Of a stretch of 64,000 bases of DNA, positions 42,988 through 51,421 are shown piece by piece; position 1 is the first letter of the stretch, and each line of letters starts with the position of its first letter. The translations under genes were made by a program, and so were the position numbers. The stretch spans positions 62,001 to 126,000 of the forward strand of contig JANQRP010000023.1 in the NCBI GenBank assembly GCA_028284495.1, given 5' to 3'. This DNA comes from Longimicrobiales bacterium (GTDB lineage Bacteria; Gemmatimonadota; Gemmatimonadetes; Longimicrobiales; Gaopeijiaceae). The notes beneath the pieces are model-generated. The model was given only the letters and a program-made list of their open reading frames with translations, ran no database searches and was not told the origin of the DNA.

Positions 42988-44586
42988 CTACTCGACTCGC
43001 ACTCTCGGTAGGGCGAGGGCCGCCTCGAGTACCTCGCGTCGTGTCACGGCATGCCGGTCTCGCCCGGCGAACTCCGCGAGGAGGGACGGGCGTCGTTCGG
43101 GCTCGGACGCCCGCAGCAGCTCGACCATCGGGGCGAGATCGACCGCCTCGACGGCGGCGGATACGAGCTTGGCCTTCACCGCCGGGTCGTGAGCCAGCCG
43201 CGACTGCAGAAGGAGGCCGTCCACCCCCCCGGCGCGCGCCAGCTCCCGGGTCCATGCCAGACCGTCCCACCCGGTTTCTCGGAAGAGGAACGTCAGGACA
43301 TCTTCGAGCGCCGGCTGCGTCTCGACCACCAGGTCGTGGATGCGAGCCCACGGCTCTCCCGCGGATTTTCCGCTGAGCTCGTAGACGTAGCGGTCTGCCT
43401 CGGCGTTCACCTCGAGCCGGAAGAGCGCACCCGAGCCGGCGGGCAGGATCAGTTGTCCGCCGGGGGTCACGAGCAGGGGACCCTGAACGGCGAGGGTACC
43501 TCGACAGTCCTCGGTCCACCACCGGAACTCCGCCCGTGAGCCGTCGGTGTCGAGGTGCCGCCACGTGGTGACCCGTTCGCTTCCGACGGCGCACTCGTCC
43601 AGCCCCGAAGCGGGATCAGGCCCGGGGACGCCTGCGATGAGTGCTGCACAGGCCAGGATCAGCAGGGCCGAGGCCCGGTGACCGATCGGCTCCGCGACTC
43701 GCACGGCCCCGCCGCCCACGAGGCGCGCGACGCGCCGACCGAGCGTCGAGTCCGTGACGCCTGCGAGAGAGACGCGCGAGGAGACACGCGCGTCCCCCCT
43801 CGCGTGCGCCAGGAGGGTGTCGGCGTAGTCGAGCGGATCGACCCCTCCCCGCACGACCATCTCGTCGACCGCGAGCTCCATGAGGAATCGGACCCGCCGT
43901 ACGGCGAGCTGCACGACAGGCACGAACCACGCGATACGCGCCACGCCGAGCAGAGCCGCAGTTCTCATGCCGTCCTTCCGAACCACGTGCGCGAGCTCGT
44001 GAACGAGCACACCGTCGACCCATGAGGCCGTGGGCAACCCGATCGACTGGCGGCGGAATCCCCACGTGATCGGCCCGACACGCGAGTCTACCGAAACCAC
44101 GGAGAGGCTCGCAGGGACGCGGGCGCCCCAACGGGCGAGCGCCTCCCGGACCGCGTCGCGCTCGAGGAACGCCGACGTCTCGGGCGACGTGCCGGGCGCA
44201 CGCATCACGCACCGCAGGGCGTGCTCCCTCCGGAGGTCGCGCACCCAGAGAAGCGCGATCCCCACGAACCAGGCAACGACCAGCCCCAGCGCCAGCCAAC
44301 CGCTCGCCCCGGCGCCGCGGGGCACTCCGTCCGCGAGGATCTGCACCGACTCTGCTCGGTTCAGTGCGAGTCGGATCCCCTCCGCGTCGTAGGCCCACAC
44401 GTCGACGATCGCGAGGGCAGCGACCGCGACGAACGCCAGCGAGAGGCCCAGTCCGGCCGCGAGGGCGACGAGTGCGCGATCGGCTCGATGCGCAGGAGCC
44501 CGCCCGTGATCGGCGGAAAGCACGACCGCGGTGTACCCGCTCACCAGCAGCACGAGCGCCGCGATTCCCACGAGCGCCAGCGTCAC
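42988..44586 (-). CDS. M56-family (BlaR1/MecR1-like) membrane metallopeptidase
   Basis: A 532-residue membrane protein with helices at both ends of an M56 peptidase domain. The zinc site is VHELAHVVRKDG (HExxH) and the third-ligand region is MELAVDEMVVRGG. A C-terminal extracytoplasmic region of about 220 residues follows a helix (ASALLILACAALIAGVPGPD). It is not a penicillin-binding domain: it lacks SxxK/SxN-type motifs, so the sensed signal is unlikely to be a beta-lactam. It overlaps the BlaI-like repressor gene by 4 bp. In BlaR/BlaI pairs the peptidase cleaves the repressor on sensing a signal. Confidence 0.87.
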   Translation of the reverse strand: MTLALVGIAALVLLVSGYTAVVLSADHGRAPAHRADRALVALAAGLGLSLAFVAVAALAIVDVWAYDAEGIRLALNRAESVQILADGVPRGAGASGWLALGLVVAWFVGIALLWVRDLRREHALRCVMRAPGTSPETSAFLERDAVREALARWGARVPASLSVVSVDSRVGPITWGFRRQSIGLPTASWVDGVLVHELAHVVRKDGMRTAALLGVARIAWFVPVVQLAVRRVRFLMELAVDEMVVRGGVDPLDYADTLLAHARGDARVSSRVSLAGVTDSTLGRRVARLVGGGAVRVAEPIGHRASALLILACAALIAGVPGPDPASGLDECAVGSERVTTWRHLDTDGSRAEFRWWTEDCRGTLAVQGPLLVTPGGQLILPAGSGALFRLEVNAEADRYVYELSGKSAGEPWARIHDLVVETQPALEDVLTFLFRETGWDGLAWTRELARAGGVDGLLLQSRLAHDPAVKAKLVSAAVEAVDLAPMVELLRASEPERRPSLLAEFAGRDRHAVTRREVLEAALALPRVRVE

Positions 44587-44984
44587 GAATCCCCGCTACC
44601 CGTGCGCCGCCGTGCGCGCGCCTCTCGGACCAGGCGCTCCAACTCGGCGAGGTCGTCGTCCGGAAGCCGTTCCGGGTCGTCTCCGAGGAGTCCGGTGACG
44701 AACGACGTGACCGACCCTTCGAAGTACGTATCGAGGAGTTGCGCCGTGGCCTCCTGCGCCGCCTGGTCCCGAGATGTGCTGGGCCAGTAGACGTTCTCCC
44801 GACGGTCGCGTCGACGCTCGATCAGCCCCTGCTCCTCCATCCGTGCGAGCATGGTGCGTAGTGCGGAGCCCGACGGAGGATCCGCCATCGCCTCCGAGAT
44901 CTCGGCGACGGTGCCCCCGTCGAGTCGGTAGAGCACCCGCATGATCTGGGCGTGGCGGCCGGAGAGTCGTTGAGAGCGTTTCAC
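44583..44984 (-). CDS. BlaI/MecI/CopY-family transcriptional repressor
   Basis: A 133-residue regulator with the Penicillinase_R winged helix: MRVLYRLDGGTVAEISEAM, LRTMLARMEEQGLIERRRDRRENVYWP, then a helical dimerisation tail (AQLLDTYFEGSVTSFVTGLLGDD). The start is GTG at 44984. It is coupled to the M56 peptidase and divergent from the TBDR at 45226. Two related inverted repeats lie between them, one 8 bp upstream of its own start codon, suggesting autorepression and control of the receptor. The effector is not known. Confidence 0.9.
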   Translation of the reverse strand: MKRSQRLSGRHAQIMRVLYRLDGGTVAEISEAMADPPSGSALRTMLARMEEQGLIERRRDRRENVYWPSTSRDQAAQEATAQLLDTYFEGSVTSFVTGLLGDDPERLPDDDLAELERLVREARARRRTGSGDS

Positions 44985-44992
44985 GCCGAAGA

Positions 44993-45009
44993 TGATAGGG
45001 CTCTATCAA
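44993..45009. promoter_or_regulatory. TTGATAG-type inverted repeat (BlaI-side operator)
   Basis: On the minus strand TTGATAGAGCCCTATCA, containing the arms TGATAG/CTATCA. It agrees with the site at 45089-45105 at 14 of 17 positions and lies just upstream of the BlaI start, as expected for an autoregulatory operator. Confidence 0.6.
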
Positions 45010-45088
45010 TGCTGCATCAATTCACGAGTGCGACTCAGGGGTGAGACGAACGCGCCCCGCAGCGACCGATGGTGCTTGCGATTCCTTG

Positions 45089-45105
45089 TTGATAGCGCCA
45101 TCTCA
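45089..45105. promoter_or_regulatory. TTGATAG-type inverted repeat (TBDR-side operator)
   Basis: TTGATAGCGCCATCTCA, a degraded copy of the site at 44993-45009 with centres 96 bp apart (about nine helical turns). It lies about 120 bp before the TBDR start. It is the probable second BlaI-type operator. Confidence 0.55.
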
Positions 45106-45225
45106 CTTGGCTGAACATGTGGCGCTCGAGGTCTCCCGGCGCCACAGGGCGGTGCCGAAACGGACCCGGCACCCCGATACCTCGGGAGATCCCGGATCGA
45201 AGACGTCGTGATCGGACTTCTACAG

Positions 45226-47559
45226 ATGACTTACCCGCGCGCGGCTATCGGTGGCGCGGTGCTCCTCCTCCTGACCGTGGCACTTGGAGCGCCGGTCGCC
45301 GCGCTCGCGCCAGTTCCGCAGGATGCCACGGTGGAGGGCGTCGTCACGGCCGGCGACGGTGCGCCCATCGCGGGCGCCAGCGTCCGGCTCGAGCCGATCA
45401 ACGTCGGCGCGTCGACGGACGCGGAGGGGCGTTTCGTGATCAGCGGCGTGCCCGCAGGCACGTGGACGGTCGCCGTCTACGCCATCGGCTACAGCGGGGA
45501 CACGAGCCAGATCACGGTCGGCAGCGCCGGCGTGGAGCAGGTCGAGATGCGGCTATCGGTCGACCCGCTCGGCCTCGACGGCCTCACAGTCGTCGCCGCC
45601 CGCTCGCGCATCGCCACGAAGGCGGAGACCGAGCTCCTCGCGACCCCGCAGGCGATCGCCGTCGTCCCTCGCGCGGTGATCACGCAGCAGGCCGTGGTCA
45701 CGCTCGACGATGTGGTCCGCAACACGGCGGGGATCATCCGGGCCAGCTCGTCGAACGGCGAGTACAGCACCTTCGCCGCCCGCGGGTTCTACTCGAACAG
45801 CGACGGCAACTTCCGGCGGAACGGCGTCCAGGTCAGCAAGTTCGGTGAGCTGCTCGACGTGAACACCGAGCGCGTGGAGATCCTGAAGGGTCCTGCGACG
45901 GTGCTCTACGGGCAGCTGGACCCCGGCGGCGTGATCAACCTCCGGACCAAGCAGCCGCTTGCGGCGTCCGGCACGGAGATCGAGGTCGCCGGCGGGAGCT
46001 TCGGGCGGATCGACGGCCGGCTCGACGTGACCGGACCCATCAGCGAGAACCTTCTGTACCGACTCAACGGCCAGATCGAGAACCGGGACAGCTTCCGGGA
46101 CGAGGTCTTCTGGGAGACGCGGTTCGTCTCGCCCGTACTCACGTGGCTCCCGTCGCGTGGGACCAGCCTGACCGTGGAGGGGGAGTTCAAGCGGGAGGAC
46201 GGCGTGCTCGACGAGGGGCTGATCGGTCAGGAGAACACGCTCGCGAGCCTCGACCGCCAGCCGATCGGGCGCTTCCTGGGTGAGCCGACGGTAACGGCGG
46301 ACCGCAGCCGCGACGCCGTCCTCGCGACGCTGGAACACGACTTCGGCGCGTCGGGCTGGCAGGGCCGCATCGTCGGGAGCTGGTCGGAGAACCAGCGGAA
46401 CTCGAACCGCGTCGATCTGCGGTCCCTCGCCGCCGACGATCGGACGCTCAGCCGGCGCACCGACTTCCGCCAGCAGAACCTCGAGACGCTCTTCTACGAC
46501 GTGGGCGTGAACGGCTCCTTCCGACTCGGCACGTCGAGCCATCGCCTCGCCCTCGGCGTAGACGGATACACGACCGATCGACTCGAGGAGCGATTCCGGA
46601 GCAACATCGATCCCATCGACATTCTCGATCCCGTCTACACCGGTGCGGACGCCCCCGCGCCGCTCTCCATGGAGGATCAGTCCGTCGACCTGATCGGCGT
46701 GTACGCCCAGAACCAGATCTCCTTCGGTGACGCCTGGGTGGTGCAGCTCGGCCTGCGCTACACCACCTTCGATCAGCTCGAGCGGGACCCCGAGTCGACG
46801 GATCCCGGCGACGAGTTCTCCGCCGAGGAGTGGACACCCTCCGTCGGCGTCGTGTACCGCGCGAACCCCGACCTCTCGGTGTACGGCTCCATGAGCGAGG
46901 CCTTCGCACCGACGCTGTCCGTGGACTCCGCGGGAAACCCCTTCGAACCCAACTTCGGTCGCCAGTTCGAGGTGGGCGTGAAGGCCGATCTGCTCGATCG
47001 GCGGCTGTCGACGACGGTCGCGGCCTACCATCTCCGACGGGAGGGGATGATCAGCTTCGTGTTCCCCCCCGGAGGTGGCTTCTTTCGGGTGCAGGGGGGC
47101 GTGCAGCGGAGCCGCGGGATCGAGGTCGACGTCCTCGGCCAGCTGACCGATCGTCTGAGCGCGATCGGCTCGTACGGGTTCACCGACGGCGAGGTGCTGG
47201 AGGACGAGACCTACGAGGTCGGCCGTGGCCTTGGCGGCGCACCCCGTCACCACGGCAGTCTCTGGCTGCGGTCGGCCCTCGGCGGAGGGTTCTCGGCCGG
47301 CGCCGGAGTGTTCTTCCAGTCGGAGTGGAAGGCGTTCACCAGCTACGAGGATACGGAGACGCTGCCGTCCTACCAGACGTTCGACGCCATGCTGGGATAC
47401 TCGCTCGCGAACGGTCTCGATCTGCAGGTGAACGCGAGAAACCTCACCGACGAACGGTACTATCTGTCGGGCGGCGAGGGCCGCACGCCGGGCCTGCCCG
47501 CGCGTCCGCGTTCCTTCGACGTGAGCGTGACGTGGAGTCGCGGTGCCCTGAGCCGGTGA
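45226..47559 (+). CDS. TonB-dependent siderophore receptor (FhuA/FoxA-like), BlaI-divergent
   Basis: A 777-residue TBDR with a signal peptide (GAVLLLLTVALGAPVAALA), a carboxypeptidase-regulatory-like domain (VEGVVTAGDGAPIAGASVRLE) and a siderophore-receptor plug: LATPQAIAVVPRAVITQQ, VRNTAGIIRASS, AARGFYSNSDGNFRRNGVQVSKFGE, EILKGPATVLYGQLDPGGVINLRTKQP. The barrel ends DVSVTWSRGALSR. It is paralogous to the receptor at 39306. The ATG at 45226 gives the better signal peptide; a GTG at 45208 would add six residues. SBP paralog 5 overlaps its stop codon, so the pair is coupled. Confidence 0.92.
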   Translation: MTYPRAAIGGAVLLLLTVALGAPVAALAPVPQDATVEGVVTAGDGAPIAGASVRLEPINVGASTDAEGRFVISGVPAGTWTVAVYAIGYSGDTSQITVGSAGVEQVEMRLSVDPLGLDGLTVVAARSRIATKAETELLATPQAIAVVPRAVITQQAVVTLDDVVRNTAGIIRASSSNGEYSTFAARGFYSNSDGNFRRNGVQVSKFGELLDVNTERVEILKGPATVLYGQLDPGGVINLRTKQPLAASGTEIEVAGGSFGRIDGRLDVTGPISENLLYRLNGQIENRDSFRDEVFWETRFVSPVLTWLPSRGTSLTVEGEFKREDGVLDEGLIGQENTLASLDRQPIGRFLGEPTVTADRSRDAVLATLEHDFGASGWQGRIVGSWSENQRNSNRVDLRSLAADDRTLSRRTDFRQQNLETLFYDVGVNGSFRLGTSSHRLALGVDGYTTDRLEERFRSNIDPIDILDPVYTGADAPAPLSMEDQSVDLIGVYAQNQISFGDAWVVQLGLRYTTFDQLERDPESTDPGDEFSAEEWTPSVGVVYRANPDLSVYGSMSEAFAPTLSVDSAGNPFEPNFGRQFEVGVKADLLDRRLSTTVAAYHLRREGMISFVFPPGGGFFRVQGGVQRSRGIEVDVLGQLTDRLSAIGSYGFTDGEVLEDETYEVGRGLGGAPRHHGSLWLRSALGGGFSAGAGVFFQSEWKAFTSYEDTETLPSYQTFDAMLGYSLANGLDLQVNARNLTDERYYLSGGEGRTPGLPARPRSFDVSVTWSRGALSR

Positions 47560-48797
47560 GGAAGGACAGGACCGGCGTCCGGCGCCCTGCCGCGGTGGCG
47601 ATGCTCGCCGCCGTGGCGGGGTGCGGCCCGGGTCCCGACTCGGCGGCGCCGCCGGTCGAGGGAGATGCGGCGTCGAGCCTGCCCGTGCCCGAGGTGCCGG
47701 CGGTGCGGTTCGCGGAGCGCTTCTCCGTGAGCGCCGGCCCGGGATACCGACTGCTGCGCGCATCTCCCGATCCCGGCGCGCTCGGGCCCGACGCGAGTCG
47801 CGCGTGGGCGGCCGACGTGGACAGCATGGTGCTCGTCGACCGGGGCGACGCTCCGCGTGTTCCTTCTCGCCTCGAGCACCTTCCGCGCTTCGAGGTGCCG
47901 GTTCGCAGCGTGACGACCAACCGCGACGCCGACGCACTGCGGGTGAAGGAGCTCGGACACCTCGATCGCCTCCGCGCGATCGGCGGCTCGGGCATCTACG
48001 ACTCCGATCTTCGGGCCCGGGTGGAGTCGGGGGAACTCGGCTCCGTCGGAAGCGCGCTGCACCGTACGACCAATGTCGAGTTCCTGCTCACGGAGCGGAT
48101 CGAGGCGGCCTTCTTTCGCGTCGCGAGTCTCGAGCACGCCGATCAGTTCGAGCGCATTCGCGATGTGGGAGGCAACGCGGTTCCGGTCTTCGCCTGGGCC
48201 GAGCGCAGCTATCTCGGTCGCGCGGAGTGGCTGGCGTACGTCGCTCTGTTCCTGGGAGCGGAGGCGCAGGCCGAGGCGATGATCGACGGGATGGTGGCGC
48301 GTCGCGACTCGCTCATCGACCGCATCGGGGACTCGCCCGCGGTTCCCGCCGTGTGGGCGTACCGAAGCGGTGATCGCTGGCTCGTGCATCGGAACAGCCT
48401 CGAGTCCGAGCTGCTCCGCGATGCGCGCGGCGAGAACGTTCTCGCCGACGGAGGGTCGGCGATCACGGACGGGACCGGCGGCTTCAACGAAGGCGTTCCG
48501 ATGACCGATGAGGAGTTCCTGATCGCCGCCGCGAACGCCGAGTACTGGATCACCTGGGACCACTCGGACGAGCACTGGCCGTCACGCGGCTATCTCGACG
48601 ACATTCCGGCCTATCGCGAAGGCCGCGTGTACCACCACCGTCTCCGCGTCCGCCCGGGGCAGGGGGGAGACGACTGGTACGAGGGAGCGCAGGTGGATCC
48701 CGTCACCGTGCTGGCGGACCTCGTGGCACTCCTCCACCCCGGGGCGCTGCCCGACCACGAGTTCATGTGGCTGGCGCCGCTGGAGCGCACCCGCTGA
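47556..48797 (+). CDS. ABC transporter substrate-binding lipoprotein (BtuF/FecB type), paralog 5
   Basis: A 413-residue lipoprotein (lipobox AVAGC) starting at a GTG that overlaps the receptor stop. The DYFPxK and CGTP signatures are eroded (VRFAERFSVSAGPGYRLL, SMVLVDRGDAP). The core is close to paralog 4: DADALRVKELGHLDRLRAIGGSGIYD, VGSALHRTTNVEFLLTERIEAAFF, PVFAWAERSYLGRAEWLAYVALFLGAEAQAEAM, and YHHRLRVRPGQGGDDWYEGA ... LPDHEFMWLAP at the end. It is the most diverged of the five. It has no adjacent permease, so it must share one or act without one. Confidence 0.86.
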   Translation: MRKDRTGVRRPAAVAMLAAVAGCGPGPDSAAPPVEGDAASSLPVPEVPAVRFAERFSVSAGPGYRLLRASPDPGALGPDASRAWAADVDSMVLVDRGDAPRVPSRLEHLPRFEVPVRSVTTNRDADALRVKELGHLDRLRAIGGSGIYDSDLRARVESGELGSVGSALHRTTNVEFLLTERIEAAFFRVASLEHADQFERIRDVGGNAVPVFAWAERSYLGRAEWLAYVALFLGAEAQAEAMIDGMVARRDSLIDRIGDSPAVPAVWAYRSGDRWLVHRNSLESELLRDARGENVLADGGSAITDGTGGFNEGVPMTDEEFLIAAANAEYWITWDHSDEHWPSRGYLDDIPAYREGRVYHHRLRVRPGQGGDDWYEGAQVDPVTVLADLVALLHPGALPDHEFMWLAPLERTR

Positions 48798-48799
48798 CG

Positions 48800-50113
48800 A
48801 TGCGCGCCGCGCTGGCGTTCGCGGCGAGCGCCGTGATGCTGGCCGCCGCGCCGGCATCCCTCGCGGCGCAGGACGCAGACCCTCCCGCACGAATCGATCG
48901 GCTCGTTCTCGATGGGACCCTCGACGAGTGGCCGGACGACGGACTCCCCGGGGTGGTCGTCAGCGCGTCGGGGCGCTTCGTCGTCCTCGGAGTCCGGCTG
49001 TCGGAGCCGCTCCTCGTGCAGGCAGAGGGCGCGCTCGAGGCGACCTGGACTCCGCCCGACTCCACCCGGCGCGTGCACTGGACCTACGCCGAGCGAGCCG
49101 GGATGGGGGCGGCGGGCCCGCTCGCCTGGAGCGATCTGGGCGTGCGGGTCCACCCGACCGATCGCTCCCGGGACTTCGAGCTGGCCTTCGAGGTCCAGGC
49201 GCTGGCGGGTCATCTCGGAGCCGACCCGGGCGAGCGGGTGCGCGTCACACTGGCCGTCGATGGGCAACTCGTACTCGACCAGATGATTGCCTGGCCCGCC
49301 GACGGCCCTTCGGTTCGCGCTCCGATCGAGATTCCCGAGCGAGGCGGCGGTGTGGATCGTGTCGTGTCGTGGAATCTCGAGAGCAACGCGCTCTTCGATC
49401 CCGATCGCCAGCCCCACATCGGCCGGGTCCTTCGCTTGCTCCAGCCGACCGTCCTGGTCCTGCAGGAGGTCTACGACTCGACCGCGAGCGCTGCGGCAGC
49501 CGTGCTGGCGACGCTGTTCGCCGACCCCACCGCGACGTGGAACGCCCGGAAGGCGGGCGACGTCGTGATCGCCACGCGAGACAGCCTCGGACGCGGGGTC
49601 GACGTGGGCTTCACCGACTTCGGTCGCGCGCTCGCGGTGCCCTGGCACACGAACGACGCCGTCGCGCTCGTCGTGGGTGTTCATCTTCCCTGCTGCACGG
49701 GAGGTACGCCCCCGGCCGATCGCCGCAGGGCCTTCCTCCTCGACCGGATCGCCGACCTGGTGGCCTCGCTCGGCGCCTCGACCGAGCAACCGCGCCTCGG
49801 GCTGATCGTCGGGGACCTGAACCTCGTAGGGGAGGCGAACGCGCTCGCGCCGCTCACGGAGCCCGCACCGAACCGCGGCGCCGAACGACCGCGCTTCCGA
49901 GCGCTCGACGTCGTCCACCTCGACGCCGAGGAGACGTTCACGTGGTGGCAGCCGAGCAGCGCGTTCGCTCCGGGCCGGCTCGACTACCTGCTCGTGTCCG
50001 GCGACGAGCCGGGCGAGATCGTGCGCACGTTCACCTGGATCGACGAGGACGTCGACCGCGCGAGCGATCACCTGCCCCTGGTGCTCGACTTCCGGGCGCG
50101 CGTCATCCGGTAG
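48800..50113 (+). CDS. secreted endonuclease/exonuclease/phosphatase (EEP)-family protein
   Basis: 437 residues with a signal peptide ending SLAAQD. An N-terminal beta-rich domain (about 30-175, LDGTLDEWPDDGLPGVVVSASGRFVVLGV) resembles CBM9/DOMON-like domains. The C-terminal EEP domain has VVSWNLESNALF, LVLQEVYDS, VVIATRD, LIVGDLNLVG, RLDYLLVS and SDHLPLVLDF, so the Asn, Glu, Asp/Asn and Asp/His metal and catalytic residues are all present. It begins 2 bp after SBP paralog 5 and may be cotranscribed. The substrate could be DNA, a phosphodiester or a phospholipid. Its 3' end overlaps the opposing DUF2911 gene by 46 bp. Confidence 0.83.
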   Translation: MRAALAFAASAVMLAAAPASLAAQDADPPARIDRLVLDGTLDEWPDDGLPGVVVSASGRFVVLGVRLSEPLLVQAEGALEATWTPPDSTRRVHWTYAERAGMGAAGPLAWSDLGVRVHPTDRSRDFELAFEVQALAGHLGADPGERVRVTLAVDGQLVLDQMIAWPADGPSVRAPIEIPERGGGVDRVVSWNLESNALFDPDRQPHIGRVLRLLQPTVLVLQEVYDSTASAAAAVLATLFADPTATWNARKAGDVVIATRDSLGRGVDVGFTDFGRALAVPWHTNDAVALVVGVHLPCCTGGTPPADRRRAFLLDRIADLVASLGASTEQPRLGLIVGDLNLVGEANALAPLTEPAPNRGAERPRFRALDVVHLDAEETFTWWQPSSAFAPGRLDYLLVSGDEPGEIVRTFTWIDEDVDRASDHLPLVLDFRARVIR

Positions 50114-51066
50114 CGCAGCACCCCGTCCTCGTCCCGCTCCTCGGCCTCGCTCGCCACCCCGTCGTCGCCCGGCAGGAACTCGATCAGGTTGCCTTTGGTC
50201 GGGTCGAAGAAGGCCGGCTCGCCGCGGAAGAGGTAGCCGGCGACGAAGAAGCCTTCACCCCGCGGCACGAAGAGGGTGTAGAAGTCCGGCGCCATGCCGC
50301 CGTCGTCGACCAGGTGCCCGCTCTCCAGGAGCTCGATCTCCCACTCGGCGACGTCCTCGAGCTGGCTCCGGTACCGCTCCTCGAACTCCTCCAGCGACCC
50401 CGACTCCTCGGCCTGCTCGCGGCGACGGGCGAGTTCCTCCTCTGGCCAAGGCACCATGGTGCGGGTCCAGGAGCCGAGGTAGGGCGCCGCTTCTTCCGGC
50501 GAAACCGTGAAGGTCACACCGAGGTCGATCCCGACGTCGAGGCTGATCCGGTCCCGCCCCCAGTGCATGTGCAGCTGCGCGCTCTGGAGCCGGATGGAGT
50601 CGAGCGAGATCTCGAGCGTCTCCTGGTGCAGGTCGACCACCTCGTGGGGTGCATCGACCACGAGCAGGCCGTCTTCCTCGGTCAGGTGAGGGTAGTGCCA
50701 GAGCGTGGTGTCGGCGGTGAGCATCGCCCGCCACATGTCCGACCCCTCGCTGGCCTCCACCCAGAGGCCGTACGCCCCTGCGGCGACGTCGTGTCCCTGG
50801 AGCGTCACGTCCCGAGAGAACCGCACCTTCGTGACTCGGTTCGCGCCCGGAGTCCAGAATTCGCCGAACGCGACCTGGTCCCCGAAGATCTCGCGACCGC
50901 GGACGGACGGTCGCGCGTAGTCGACGGAGATGGTGGTGCCCGAGACGTTCTGCTCCCAGGAGCCGCGCGGGCTCGGGTCGATGCGCTGGGCCTGCGTGGG
51001 AGCCGCAGCGGCGAGCGTGAGCAGAAGCGGGCCGAGGCCGAGCATGTGGGCAGCGCGGAGCCGCAT
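50068..51066 (-). CDS. DUF2911-domain secreted protein
   Basis: 332 residues with an N-terminal signal segment (LGLGPLLLTLAAAAPTQAQ). The DUF2911 core has RGSWEQNVSGTTISVDYARPSVRGREIFG, VAFGEFWTPGANRVTKVRFSRDV and LPAGxY-like VAAGAYGLWVEAS. The C-terminal part (about 190-330) is Glu-rich and not recognised. A strong GGAGGACC ribosome-binding sequence precedes the ATG at 51066. An 8-4-8 box lies 66 bp upstream of that start, tying this otherwise uncharacterised gene to the metal regulon. It overlaps the EEP gene tail to tail by 46 bp. Confidence 0.82.
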   Translation of the reverse strand: MRLRAAHMLGLGPLLLTLAAAAPTQAQRIDPSPRGSWEQNVSGTTISVDYARPSVRGREIFGDQVAFGEFWTPGANRVTKVRFSRDVTLQGHDVAAGAYGLWVEASEGSDMWRAMLTADTTLWHYPHLTEEDGLLVVDAPHEVVDLHQETLEISLDSIRLQSAQLHMHWGRDRISLDVGIDLGVTFTVSPEEAAPYLGSWTRTMVPWPEEELARRREQAEESGSLEEFEERYRSQLEDVAEWEIELLESGHLVDDGGMAPDFYTLFVPRGEGFFVAGYLFRGEPAFFDPTKGNLIEFLPGDDGVASEAEERDEDGVLRYRMTRARKSSTRGR

Positions 51067-51131
51067 CTGGTCCTCCGTTTATGGCGAGTCGAGTCGAAGG
51101 GAGCCGCACGCGTGGTGTGAACGGGCCGTGT

Positions 51132-51151
51132 AATGACAACTTGATGCCATT
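51132..51151. promoter_or_regulatory. Fur/Zur-like 8-4-8 box upstream of DUF2911
   Basis: AATGACAA-CTTG-ATGCCATT. The left half is identical to that of the 41619 box; the right half read in reverse is AATGGCAT. It is the most degenerate of the four boxes, but lies at promoter distance from the DUF2911 start. Confidence 0.5.
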
Positions 51152-51233
51152 ATGGTGGCGTGCAACCGTCGGCTGGACCCGTGGCGCCCCGACGTCGAAT
51201 TGCGAGACTCGGGATACATCGGCCTTGCGATCT

Positions 51234-51253
51234 AATGATAAGTTCTTATCGAT
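51234..51253. promoter_or_regulatory. Fur/Zur-like 8-4-8 box upstream of FeoB
   Basis: AATGATAA-GTTC-TTATCGAT, with a perfect GATAAG-TT-CTTATC inner palindrome. A further GATAAT follows immediately, so overlapping boxes are possible. Fur control of feoB is common, which supports an iron- or metal-responsive role. Confidence 0.65.
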
Positions 51254-51421
51254 AATGGGCGTGGCCGACCTTCGGCCGCCCGCTCGGACGTAGCGCAGGA
51301 GGGTGCTGCCCGAGCCACCTGCACACGGTCCACGAGCAAACGCATTGAGCATACGTCCGGCCGTACCTCTCCCGAACGCCCTCGATACCGATGCCCGCAC
51401 CGTCTCCGTCGCGCTCTGAGC

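Larger units (their letters stand above)
51067..51421. other. 355-bp divergent regulatory region between DUF2911 and FeoB genes
   Basis: A relatively AT-rich intergenic region holding two 8-4-8 boxes (51132-51151 and 51234-51253, centres 102 bp apart). The remaining stretch from 51254 to the FeoB ATG at 51422 (168 bp) shows no clear gene; it may be a leader or the FeoB start may be mis-placed. No riboswitch structure was recognised. Confidence 0.5.

Noticed and set aside
44967..44976. GTTGAGAG inside the BlaI-like gene as a third GTTGAGA operator
   Set aside because: Only one arm is present and it lies within codons at the start of the gene; no TCTCAAC partner at the right spacing.
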